Position numbers and translations under genes: made by a program. Under the pieces are notes generated by a model that saw only the letters and a list, made by a program, of their open reading frames with translations, did no database searches and was not told where the DNA came from. Positions 1 to 6,595 of a stretch of 12,603 nt of DNA are shown piece after piece. Each line of letters starts with the position of its first letter. The stretch's first letter is position 1. Source of the stretch: CAZCZR01 sp964503455 (GTDB lineage Bacteria; Bacillota; Clostridia; UBA1381); the NCBI GenBank assembly GCA_964503455.1, contig CAZCZR010000051.1, positions 1-12,603 on the forward strand, in the 5' to 3' direction.

Positions 1-75
1 GTTTCTTATAAAGCCGCTTTGGGAATTTAGCGTGAAAAATATTTCAAATATTTTTCAAATATTTAAAAAAAGTCC

Positions 76-104
76 TTGACAAACACAGGAGGGTATGATA
101 CAAT
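76..104 (+). promoter_or_regulatory. Sigma-A promoter of the rpmG-secE-nusG operon
   Basis: A perfect -35 box TTGACA (76-81) is followed after exactly 17 bp by a near-consensus -10 box TACAAT (99-104), preceded by TATGA. Transcription should start near 111, leaving a leader of about 90 nt before rpmG. The leader has a small possible stem, TACGG (136-140) with CCGTA (156-160), but no recognisable riboswitch. The 75 bases upstream are AT-rich with short AAATATTT repeats, like an UP element, and hold no gene. Confidence 0.9.
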
Positions 105-201
105 AGTATACAGCTTAATAGGCGCTTTTTTTGTGTACGGTAAATCCGTGCGGCGCCGTATGTATCTTATGAGAAGCATCAAATAAAACGGAGGCGAAAA
201 A

Positions 202-351
202 ATGAGAGTAAAAATTACATTGGCTTGCTCAGAATGTAAGCAAAGGAATTACAATACTATGAAAAACAAGAAAAACAGTCCCGACAGACTGGAAATGAAC
301 AAGTACTGTAAGTTCTGCAGAAAGCACACTCCGCACAAGGAAACAAAGTAA
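202..351 (+). CDS. rpmG: 50S ribosomal protein L33
   Basis: This 49-residue protein is L33 of the large ribosomal subunit. The sequence shows the zinc-ribbon form: two CxxC pairs at C9/C12 and C36/C39, with the family core RNYNTMKNKKN (residues 15-25) between them, where L33 usually has RNY-T-KNK. A GGAGGC ribosome binding site lies 7 nt before the ATG. It is the first gene after the promoter at 76-104, 35 bp before secE, and the rpmG-secE-nusG order is the standard Firmicute arrangement. Because the four cysteines are present this is the zinc-binding (C+) paralogue, and a cysteine-free copy used under zinc limitation could exist elsewhere in the genome (inference). Confidence 0.96.
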   Translation: MRVKITLACSECKQRNYNTMKNKKNSPDRLEMNKYCKFCRKHTPHKETK

Positions 352-386
352 ACACGAGTACAGAGGTTTGAAAAGGAGTGTTGACC

Positions 387-611
387 ATGGCTGAAAATAC
401 AAGCACAAAGGCGGGCTTTTTGAAAAGAGCCCGGAAATTTTTCACGGAAACGAAATCCGAATTAAAAAAGGTTACATGGCCCGATAAGCAGAAGCTTATT
501 CATAACACAGCCGTTATCCTCATCTTTATAGCCGTTGTTACGGTTATATTGTATGTGCTGGATACCGGTTTTGCGGCGCTGTTCCAGGCAATGACAAAGT
601 ATATTGCTTAA
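387..611 (+). CDS. secE: Preprotein translocase subunit SecE
   Basis: SecE is the small essential clamp subunit of the SecYEG protein-conducting channel in the cytoplasmic membrane. The 74-residue product has the single-helix Gram-positive form: a basic amphipathic N-terminal part, the family signature SELKKVTWPD at residues 24-33, and one membrane helix at about residues 41-58. The ATG at 387 is preferred because AAAGGAG (372-378) sits 8 nt before it. A GTG in the same frame at 378 overlaps that ribosome binding site and would add only three residues. It lies 35 bp after rpmG and 17 bp before nusG and is surely co-transcribed with both. Confidence 0.95.
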   Translation: MAENTSTKAGFLKRARKFFTETKSELKKVTWPDKQKLIHNTAVILIFIAVVTVILYVLDTGFAALFQAMTKYIA

Positions 612-628
612 AGAAAGGAGCATAAACC

Positions 629-1156
629 GTGGCAGAAGAAGCTAAATGGTATGTTGTTCATACCTATTCCGGTTATGAAGACAAGGTCAAAGCCAACATC
701 GAAAAAACCGTTGAAAACCGCGGTCTTTCCGATATGATCCAAAACGTGGAGGTACCCAAGGAAAATGTGGTTGAGGAAAAGCCGGACGGCTCGTCGAAGG
801 TGGTTCCCCGCAAGATATTCCCGGGCTACGTTGTTATCAAAATGGTTATGAATGACGAATCATGGTACGTGGTGCGCAACACGCGCGGCGTTACAGGGTT
901 TGTCGGTCCCGGCTCCAAGCCGGTCGCGCTGACCGAGCAGGAAGTCGAGAAAATGGGCGTCGAGACCGCAAAATCCGTTGAGATTGATTTCTCGGTGGGA
1001 GAAACGGTCAATATTATTTCAGGTCCTTTGGAGGGCTTTACGGGGCAGATCGAATCTGTCGACACGGCGCTCGGAAAATTACAAGTCAAGGTTTCGATGT
1101 TCGGAAGGCTTACGCCGGTCGAGATCGAATACACACAGGTTTCTCATTTGGATTAA
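629..1156 (+). CDS. nusG: Transcription termination/antitermination factor NusG
   Basis: NusG binds RNA polymerase and modulates pausing, Rho-dependent termination and transcription-translation coupling. The 175-residue product has the full two-domain layout. The N-terminal NGN domain covers about residues 5-110, with WYVVHTYSGYE at 7-17 and the core IFPGYVVIKM at 63-72. After a short linker, the KOW domain covers about residues 120-175, with the GETVNIISGPLEGFTG core at 124-139. The start is GTG at 629, with GAAAGGAG eight bases ahead. Translation of the upstream secE ends 17 bp before. Length and domains are typical, with no insertion domain. Confidence 0.97.
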   Translation: MAEEAKWYVVHTYSGYEDKVKANIEKTVENRGLSDMIQNVEVPKENVVEEKPDGSSKVVPRKIFPGYVVIKMVMNDESWYVVRNTRGVTGFVGPGSKPVALTEQEVEKMGVETAKSVEIDFSVGETVNIISGPLEGFTGQIESVDTALGKLQVKVSMFGRLTPVEIEYTQVSHLD

Positions 1157-1212
1157 GCTGATCCCTCTGGTTTTAATAAGGTAACAAGCTTTTTTATATA
1201 CACCTTATAACA

Positions 1213-1249
1213 GTGGGAGGACAGGCGGTACCTGTCCGATAATTACCAC
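1213..1249 (+). promoter_or_regulatory. Putative L1-binding leader hairpin before rplK
   Basis: GTGG (1213-1216) pairs with CCAC (1246-1249). Inside it, GGACAGG (1219-1225) pairs perfectly with CCTGTCC (1231-1237) around the loop CGGTA. The two stems are separated by an asymmetric internal loop with GA on the 5' side and GATAATTA on the 3' side. Two short helices flanking an asymmetric loop is the architecture by which ribosomal protein L1 recognises its 23S site and its own mRNA, so autoregulation of rplKA is the likely role (inference). A second hairpin, GACTTC (1258-1263) with GAAGTC (1268-1273), follows. I see no convincing promoter between nusG and here. Confidence 0.6.
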
Positions 1250-1322
1250 ATTTACAAGACTTCGGATGAAGTCCGGCCGCGCATAAATACGGCACGGCTT
1301 ATTTCTAAGGAGGTGGCCATTC

Positions 1323-1748
1323 ATGGCACAAAAAGTAGTAGGATACATCAAATTACAGATTCCGGCAGGCAAAGCGACTCCTGCGCCCCCTGTAGGTCCG
1401 GCGCTCGGTCAGCACGGAGTAAACATCATGCAGTTTACAAAGGAATTTAACGAAAGGACAGCTAAGGACGCAGGTCTTATCATCCCCGTTGTTATAACGG
1501 TATATGCGGACCGTTCGTTCTCGTTTATCACAAAGACTCCTCCGGCTGCTGTTCTTATCAAGAGAGCCTGCAACATAAAGAGCGGCTCCGGCGTTCCCAA
1601 CAAGACAAAGGTAGCCACGATCTCGAAGGCTGATCTTCAGGCTATCGCGGAGCAGAAGATGCCCGACTTGAACGCCGCAAGCGTAGAGGCTGCTATGAGC
1701 ATGATCGCGGGAACGGCGAGAAGCATGGGCGTAGTTGTAGGCGACTGA
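1323..1748 (+). CDS. rplK: 50S ribosomal protein L11
   Basis: L11 forms the GTPase-associated stalk base of the large subunit and is needed for RelA-type stringent sensing and factor binding. The 141-residue product has the usual length. The N-terminal domain carries the proline-rich switch GKATPAPPVGPALGQHG (residues 16-32), where thiostrepton acts. The C-terminal RNA-binding domain holds KTPPAAVL (71-78) and the end motif GTARSMGV (130-137). A strong AAGGAGGTG ribosome binding site (1307-1315) decides the start. A 166-bp leader separates it from nusG and contains the L1-type hairpin at 1213-1249, so this is where control of the rplK-rplA pair probably starts. Confidence 0.97.
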   Translation: MAQKVVGYIKLQIPAGKATPAPPVGPALGQHGVNIMQFTKEFNERTAKDAGLIIPVVITVYADRSFSFITKTPPAAVLIKRACNIKSGSGVPNKTKVATISKADLQAIAEQKMPDLNAASVEAAMSMIAGTARSMGVVVGD

Positions 1749-1778
1749 TTTATTTACAAGACACACAAATTAAGCACA

Positions 1779-1805
1779 GTGGGAGAGTTTTCACTCGCTG
1801 ACCAC
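1779..1805 (+). promoter_or_regulatory. Second putative L1-binding hairpin, abutting the rplA ribosome binding site
   Basis: GTGG (1779-1782) pairs with CCAC (1802-1805). An inner stem GAGT (1785-1788) pairs with ACTC (1793-1796). The 5' internal-loop bases are GA and the 3' side is GCTGA. This repeats the plan of the hairpin at 1213-1249, including the GTGGGAG start and the CCACA end, although the inner-stem sequence differs. The outer stem ends immediately before AAGGAGG (1806-1812), the rplA ribosome binding site, so L1 bound here could block its own translation (inference from the known L1 feedback mechanism). Confidence 0.55.
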
Positions 1806-1819
1806 AAGGAGGATATAAA

Positions 1820-2509
1820 ATGTTCAGAGGCAAAAAGTATAAAGACAGCGTTAAGCTGATAGACAAATCAAAGCTATACGATATAACAGAAGCTCTCGAC
1901 CTCGTTACAAAGACCGCCAGGGCCAAGTTTGACGAAACGGTAGAAGCTCACATAAAGCTGGGTGTTGACTCAAGACACGCAGATCAGCAGGTCAGAGGCG
2001 CTATCGTGCTTCCTCACGGCACAGGCAAGACCGCTAAGGTGCTTGTATTCGCGAAGGGCGCGAAGGCTGACGAGGCCGCTGCCGCAGGCGCTGATTACGT
2101 CGGCGATATGGATATGGTAACAAAGATCCAGAGCGAGAACTGGTTTGACTTTGACGTAGTTGTTGCCACACCCGATATGATGGGCGTTGTCGGCCGTCTT
2201 GGTAAGCTGCTCGGCCCTAAGGGACTTATGCCGTCGCCGAAAGCGGGTACGGTAACGATGGACGTTACAAAGGCTGTCAATGAGATTAAAGCCGGTAAGA
2301 TCGAGTACAGACTCGACAAGACAAACATCATCCACTGCCCGATAGGCAAGGTTTCCTTCGGCGCGGATAAGCTGACCGAGAACTTCAACACGCTGATAGG
2401 CGCTATTATCAAGGCAAAGCCGTCAGCGGCAAAGGGTCAGTACCTGAGAAGCGTTGTTGTTTCCTCAACGATGGGACCGGGTATAAAGATGAACACAGCT
2501 AAGATGTGA
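1820..2509 (+). CDS. rplA: 50S ribosomal protein L1
   Basis: L1 forms the mobile stalk near the tRNA exit site of the large subunit and in many bacteria represses translation of its own mRNA. The 229-residue product has normal length. It shows the family signature GRLGKLLGPKGLMPSPKAGTV at residues 125-145, cut here for reference as LGKLLGPKGLMPSPKAG, and the conserved C-terminal STMGPGIKM (216-224). The ribosome binding site AAGGAGG lies 7 nt before the ATG, directly after the hairpin at 1779-1805. rplA ends the operon: an intrinsic terminator begins 22 bp after its stop codon and no rplJ follows. Confidence 0.97.
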   Translation: MFRGKKYKDSVKLIDKSKLYDITEALDLVTKTARAKFDETVEAHIKLGVDSRHADQQVRGAIVLPHGTGKTAKVLVFAKGAKADEAAAAGADYVGDMDMVTKIQSENWFDFDVVVATPDMMGVVGRLGKLLGPKGLMPSPKAGTVTMDVTKAVNEIKAGKIEYRLDKTNIIHCPIGKVSFGADKLTENFNTLIGAIIKAKPSAAKGQYLRSVVVSSTMGPGIKMNTAKM

Positions 2510-2531
2510 TCATAATTCAGACATTAAAACA

Positions 2532-2580
2532 CGGCGGTGCATCGGTATTGCAATCGGTGCGCCGCCGCGCTTGTTTTATT
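2532..2580 (+). terminator. Intrinsic terminator of the rplK-rplA operon
   Basis: A 10-bp GC-rich stem pairs CGGCGGTGCA (2532-2541) with TGCGCCGCCG (2558-2567), with one G-T wobble and a 16-nt loop. It is followed by CGCTTGTTTTATT. The U-tract is interrupted but is placed correctly, 22 bp after the rplA stop codon. Confidence 0.75.
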
Positions 2581-2593
2581 CGCAAAACAGCGC

Positions 2594-2641
2594 AAAAAAG
2601 ACCGCGCATCGGGGCGTTGCAAATACCCGCCTTGAGCGGCC
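2594..2641 (-). terminator. Probable terminator of the rubredoxin gene
   Basis: Read on the minus strand, GGCCGC (2641-2636) pairs with GCGGTC (2605-2600), with one wobble. Inside it a second stem pairs GGCG with CGCC. A run of six T follows (2599-2594). The stem is bulged, so the call is moderate. It sits about 47 bp beyond the rubredoxin stop codon and tail-to-tail with the rplA terminator. Confidence 0.45.
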
Positions 2642-2687
2642 TTTTTATAGGCGTGTCCAAAAACCCGCGGCTTTTGGGGAAACGGCC

Positions 2688-2843
2688 TTATTCGGCTGTA
2701 AACTGATCCTTGCCTACAAAGCAGAGGGGACATTCGAAATCATCGGGTACATCCTCCCACTTTGTGCCGGGAGCTATTCCGCCTTCGGGATAGCCTTTTT
2801 CCTCGTCATATTCCCAGCCGCAAACCTCGCATTTGTAAATCAT
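2688..2843 (-). CDS. Rubredoxin
   Basis: Rubredoxin is a small cytoplasmic one-electron carrier with a single iron held by four cysteines. In anaerobes it typically serves superoxide reductase, rubrerythrin or flavodiiron-type oxygen and peroxide detoxification. The 51-residue product shows both ligand knuckles, CEVCG (C5, C8) and CPLC (C38, C41), plus the family stretch GIAPGTKWEDVPDDF (22-36) and GKDQF (44-48). The ribosome binding site AAAGGAGGAG (2851-2861) is strong and 7 nt from the ATG. The gene is monocistronic, with its own promoter at 2948-2976, and points away from the beta-helix gene. One oddity: the residue after the last cysteine is Phe42, where most rubredoxins have Gly. Confidence 0.95.
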   Translation of the reverse strand: MIYKCEVCGWEYDEEKGYPEGGIAPGTKWEDVPDDFECPLCFVGKDQFTAE

Positions 2844-3149
2844 TGACGATTCTCCTCCTTTCCTTGAATCTTAACGGCATCCGTTTTTGTATATTACAGC
2901 AACTCTCGTTGTGTCCGTTCATTTTTATAAATGGGTTTTGCAATATTATTATACCTCGCTTTTACAAAAAAATCAAGCTCTTCTCCGAAAAAACCGAGAG
3001 TATTTTGCGTGAAAGCCGATAACGGGCGATTTTTAAAGCTCCCTCGGCGGCAGACAAATATTTTTCAGAGATTTTATACATATACCCCAAAAAACCGGCT
3101 CTTTCAAACGAATAATATTATATATCTATCAAAAATAGGAGGAAGGATA
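2844..3149. other. Divergent intergenic region between rubredoxin and the beta-helix gene
   Basis: This roughly 300-bp AT-rich region contains no credible gene. It holds the rubredoxin promoter on the minus strand (2948-2976) and a 14-bp palindromic element, CATTT-ttat-AAATG (2920-2933), in the rubredoxin leader just downstream of its likely start site. On the plus strand the only promoter candidate I see for the beta-helix gene is weak: CAGACA (3051-3056) with TATACA (3075-3080), 18 bp apart. The ribosome binding site AGGAGG lies at 3137-3142. The weak plus-strand promoter suggests that the cassette may need an activator or an alternative sigma factor (inference). Confidence 0.5.
2948..2976 (-). 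promoter_or_regulatory. Sigma-A promoter of the rubredoxin gene
   Basis: On the minus strand, the -35 box TTGATT (2976-2971) and a perfect -10 box TATAAT (2953-2948) are separated by 17 bp. Transcription should start near 2941, giving a leader of about 98 nt. Confidence 0.85.
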
Positions 3150-6100
3150 ATGAAAAGTATTTCCAAGAAACTGCTATGTATCGGCGTTGCTTTAACAATG
3201 ATGTTTTCCGCCGCTGCGGAAGCGGCGGTGACCGATTCCGCCATAACGTCATTAAACATCGACGACAGCGGAGAAATAGCGATGACAGTAACCAAATCAT
3301 CCGAGGAAAGCGGAAGGGGGATCGTCGCGGTCTACGATGCCAACGGGCAGCTTAAAGGCCTTGCAATCTCGGAAGAAACAGACGGAACGGGAGATAAATC
3401 CCTTGTCTTTAACGACCTGCTGGACACTGACGGCGGCACTGTAAAGGCATTTTTCTGGGAAACTAAGGACGGAGCCATGACGCTCAAGCCTCTTAGCAAC
3501 GCGTTTGTTTCCGAAATACAGGAAACACCAACCGCCGCACCGACGTCCGAGCCTGTAACGGAGGGATTTACGGCGACATTTGAAACGGACGCTCACGCGT
3601 CGATAACCGTATCTGATACACAGGATTTCACGGACGCAGCCGAAAATGTGACCAAAGCCTATGCCCGCAACAGCGACACCGGCGAGATCGACACATCCGG
3701 CAACGGTCAGGTCAACTTTAAGGTAGTTGTCGATGACGGGTATGAGGTAGATTCCGTTACGGTAGCTCCGTCGAATTATAAAAATCTGAAGCTGCCGTCC
3801 GAGCTTGGCGAAAATACATACAGAATAACAAAAATAACGGGCGATATTACAGTCACTGTCACGACAAAGCAGACGTCATCCGATCCGACGTCCGCACCGA
3901 CGTCCGAGCCTGTAACGGAGGGATTTACGGCGACATTTGAAACGGACGCTCACGCGTCGATAACCGTATCTGATACACAGGATTTCACGGACGCAGCCGA
4001 AAATGTGACCAAAGCCTATGCCCGCAACAGCGACACCGGCGAGATCGACACATCCGGCAACGGTCAGGTCAACTTTAAGGTAGTTGTCGATGACGGGTAT
4101 GAGGTAGATTCCGTTACGGTAGCTCCGTCGAATTATAAAAATCTGAAGCTGCCGTCCGAGCTTGGCGAAAATACATACAGAATAACAAAAATAACGGGCG
4201 ATATTACAGTCACTGTCACGACAAAGCAGGCGGCTGAACCGACGTCCTCGCCTACAGCCGATCCCGACAGCACGCCGGCGCCCGGTGATGGAATTATCCA
4301 TCTTCTCGGCGACAGCATAAACGCGGACGGGGTTGAAAATGTTACGGTGGACGGCACGACCGTCACGATCACGGCGGCGGGAGATTATATTGTCGAGGGC
4401 ACTCTTGACGACGGACAGATCGCGGTAAATTCAGCGGCAAAGTCGGATGTTGTGACAATAGCTCTTGACGGAGTGTCCGTGACGAACACATCGGGGAATG
4501 CCTTTAACGGCCTGTGCGGAAAGGTGTCGCTTGTGCCGAGCGGAGAAAACACCTTTGTATCGAGCGCTTCAAGCGGTGATACGACCGCTGTTTACAGCAA
4601 AAACGACCTTACAATAAAGGGCGATTCGGAGGACAGCCTGCTTACGGCTGTTTCTGAATACGGAAACGGCATACGCTGCAAAAACGACATTGAAATAGGC
4701 ACCGGCAACGTAAGCGTAACCGCTGCTAACAACGGCATAAAGGGAGATCAGTCCGTAAAGATCACAAAGAAAAACACTTCCGTGACGGTGGTTTCGGGCG
4801 GTGACGGAATCAAATCCGATCAGGAGCCTGAAATTGACGCGTCAACGAACGAATACGTTTCGGGCGGCACCGTTACTGTAAACGGCGGCAGCATAAACAT
4901 TACCGCGAACTCGACAACCGAGTCGGACGGAACAGTATCAAACGGCGACGGCATACAGGCTGACACGCTTCTTACGATCGCGGGCGGCACCATTACGATA
5001 AATGCCGCAGGCGAGGCGATCAAGGCAAACGCTTCAAGCGTTGCTTACCTTGAGGATACGTCATTGACATCGGGCACACCCGCCGAGGGCGACGGCTGCG
5101 TGGAGATCACCGGAGGAACGATCGTTGCCGCCGCAGGCGAGGACGGCATAAAAGCCGTTAAGAACGTGACCGTTTCGGGAGGAAACGTTACGATAACAAA
5201 AGCCGAGGAAGGCATCCAGGTAAACGAAGTCATATACGATACCGACGGTACAACGGTTATCGGCTATGTCGATGGCGAAATTGACATCAACGGCGGAACG
5301 CTCGATATAACGTGCAGCGAGGACGGCATACAATGCGGCACGGGAGATGTCGTTATAACAGACGGCAGCATAACGGTAAACTCGCAGCAGGACTGCATAC
5401 AAAGCGAGAACATAACAAATATTTCCGGCGGAACGTTTGATCTGACAGCATACGGCGGCGCGCCGGCAACGGTATCTGATCAGAATCCAGAGGCGGCAAA
5501 CAGCTGCAAGGGCGTTAAAGCCGTAAACCTTGTATACATTTCGGGCGGCACGTTTAACATAAACACTTATGACGACGCTGTTCATTCAAACAATACCGTT
5601 CGTATAACAGGCGGCTCCGTTACGGCGGCGACAGGCGACGACGGAGTACACGGCGACAGCTATTTATATATAAGCGATAACGCCGACATTAACATTACAA
5701 AGAGCTATGAAGGCATAGAAGCGGCGAAAATATATGTGCAGGGCGGCGAAACAAGAATCGTATCGTCAGACGACGGCGCTAACGCGGCGGGCGATGAGCC
5801 GACAGAGGGTGCGTATGACCTTGATGCTGTTCTTGCGTCGGCGTCAGCCGAGCTGTTCGCAGGACCGGGCGGCAACACACCCGGCAGCAATCCGGGCGGC
5901 AACACAGGCCCCAACTGGGGCGGCGAGGACACCTCCTCCTACGGTTATCTTGAAGTATCGGGCGGATTGCTGTATATCGAGGCAGAGGGCGACGGCTTTG
6001 ACACCAACGGCAGCGGCCTTATTTCGGGCGGCACGGTTCTTGTAAACGGGCCCACAAGCGGCGGCAACGGCGTATTCGACATCGGCGACTCAAGCAGCGA

Positions 6101-6479
6101 CACCCTTACGATCACAGGCGGCACGGTAATAGGCGCGGGTACATCCGATATGGCTGTAACTCCCAACAACTCAAAGCAGTATTATGTTGTGACCTCATCC
6201 GGACAGTCTATGGGTTCACAAGGCTTATCCTCGCAGTCGGCGGGCAAGGCGTTTAAGCTTACTAATTCAAGCGGAACGGAAATTGTAACCTATGTACCGT
6301 CAAAATCATATTCGTGGGTATTTATATCAACGCCTGAAATGACAAGCGGCTCGTACACCTTAAATTACGGCGGCTCGGTTACGGGCGGAACGGTTACGGG
6401 CAAAGGCTCCTACGGCATAGTGACGGGCGGATCATATTCAGGCTCGTCCTCCTGCACATTGACTGCGGCAAGTAAATGA
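3150..6479 (+). CDS. Secreted Cthe_2159-like beta-helix polysaccharide-binding protein
   Basis: This 1109-residue exported protein has no known enzyme motif. Residues 1-25 form a signal peptide (KK, hydrophobic core, AEA before Ala26). Residues about 27-125 form a beta domain ending in VKAFFWE and LKPLS, a pattern common in secreted proteins of gut Clostridia. Residues 129-241 and 248-360 are identical copies of one domain containing QDFTDAAENV and NGQVNFKVVVDDGYEVD. A Pro/Thr/Ser linker follows. Residues about 380-1109 resemble the Cthe_2159 family (DUF4353), whose founder from Clostridium thermocellum is a cellulose- and pectin-binding right-handed beta-helix. Evidence here is about sixteen rungs of the type DGIK/DGIQ between residues 507 and 1000 and SGGT turns. 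A Gly/Asn/Pro loop lies at 905-928. The ATG at 3150 is set by AGGAGG and the signal peptide. No LPxTG, dockerin or SLH anchor is visible. It leads the cassette with the VTC and DUF4956 genes. Polysaccharide binding is inferred from family likeness. Confidence 0.85.
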   Translation: MKSISKKLLCIGVALTMMFSAAAEAAVTDSAITSLNIDDSGEIAMTVTKSSEESGRGIVAVYDANGQLKGLAISEETDGTGDKSLVFNDLLDTDGGTVKAFFWETKDGAMTLKPLSNAFVSEIQETPTAAPTSEPVTEGFTATFETDAHASITVSDTQDFTDAAENVTKAYARNSDTGEIDTSGNGQVNFKVVVDDGYEVDSVTVAPSNYKNLKLPSELGENTYRITKITGDITVTVTTKQTSSDPTSAPTSEPVTEGFTATFETDAHASITVSDTQDFTDAAENVTKAYARNSDTGEIDTSGNGQVNFKVVVDDGYEVDSVTVAPSNYKNLKLPSELGENTYRITKITGDITVTVTTKQAAEPTSSPTADPDSTPAPGDGIIHLLGDSINADGVENVTVDGTTVTITAAGDYIVEGTLDDGQIAVNSAAKSDVVTIALDGVSVTNTSGNAFNGLCGKVSLVPSGENTFVSSASSGDTTAVYSKNDLTIKGDSEDSLLTAVSEYGNGIRCKNDIEIGTGNVSVTAANNGIKGDQSVKITKKNTSVTVVSGGDGIKSDQEPEIDASTNEYVSGGTVTVNGGSINITANSTTESDGTVSNGDGIQADTLLTIAGGTITINAAGEAIKANASSVAYLEDTSLTSGTPAEGDGCVEITGGTIVAAAGEDGIKAVKNVTVSGGNVTITKAEEGIQVNEVIYDTDGTTVIGYVDGEIDINGGTLDITCSEDGIQCGTGDVVITDGSITVNSQQDCIQSENITNISGGTFDLTAYGGAPATVSDQNPEAANSCKGVKAVNLVYISGGTFNINTYDDAVHSNNTVRITGGSVTAATGDDGVHGDSYLYISDNADINITKSYEGIEAAKIYVQGGETRIVSSDDGANAAGDEPTEGAYDLDAVLASASAELFAGPGGNTPGSNPGGNTGPNWGGEDTSSYGYLEVSGGLLYIEAEGDGFDTNGSGLISGGTVLVNGPTSGGNGVFDIGDSSSDTLTITGGTVIGAGTSDMAVTPNNSKQYYVVTSSGQSMGSQGLSSQSAGKAFKLTNSSGTEIVTYVPSKSYSWVFISTPEMTSGSYTLNYGGSVTGGTVTGKGSYGIVTGGSYSGSSSCTLTAASK
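3535..4229 (+). repeat. Perfect 338-bp tandem duplication inside the beta-helix gene
   Basis: Bases 3535-3872 recur at 3892-4229 with no difference that I can find by direct comparison. The offset is 357 bp (119 codons), so the frame is kept. The copies are separated by 19 bp encoding the linker TSSDPTS. Each copy encodes one linker plus one complete beta-rich domain. Because silent positions are also identical, the duplication is recent or is kept uniform by recombination. It could also be an assembly artefact if the read data did not span it. Confidence 0.95.
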
Positions 6480-6509
6480 TATAGCCTGTGTGCATACCTC
6501 CGCACCAAG

Positions 6510-6558
6510 GCGGCGTTCGGTATTCCGGCGGGAGTATGATCTCCCGCCGGGGCGCCGC
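6510..6558 (+). promoter_or_regulatory. Nested GC-rich stem-loop between the beta-helix and VTC genes
   Basis: A perfect 10-bp stem CCGGCGGGAG (6525-6534) with CTCCCGCCGG (6541-6550) closes the loop TATGAT. An outer stem GCGGCG (6510-6515) with CGCCGC (6553-6558) encloses it. No T-run follows on either strand, so it is not a standard intrinsic terminator. It could stabilise the 3' end of the beta-helix message or dampen read-through into the VTC gene (inference). It lies 31 bp after one stop codon and 38 bp before the next start. Confidence 0.6.
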
Positions 6559-6595
6559 TCCGATTTAAAGCATAAACACAATAGGGAGCGAAACA

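Noticed and set aside
2571..2846. Plus-strand open frame of 91 codons over the rubredoxin gene
   Set aside because: It lies antisense to a clear rubredoxin with all four cysteine ligands, a promoter and a ribosome binding site, and has no recognisable product.
2931..3149. Longer reading frame of the beta-helix gene starting at 2931
   Set aside because: The extension lacks a ribosome binding site and would bury the signal peptide. AGGAGG and a clean signal peptide mark the ATG at 3150.
3150..3180. Lipoprotein signal peptide based on Cys10 in the N-terminal region
   Set aside because: Cys10 follows KKLL immediately after the charged part, leaving no hydrophobic core before it. The better cleavage site is AEA before Ala26, a standard signal peptidase I site.
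3535..4229. CRISPR array or mobile element as the source of the direct repeat
   Set aside because: There are only two long copies in frame in a coding sequence, with no inverted ends, target duplication or transposase.
3876..5585. Long minus-strand open frames opposite the beta-helix gene
   Set aside because: Low-complexity Thr/Gly/Asp codons on the plus strand yield few stop codons on the other strand. The predicted products have no family features and no ribosome binding sites.
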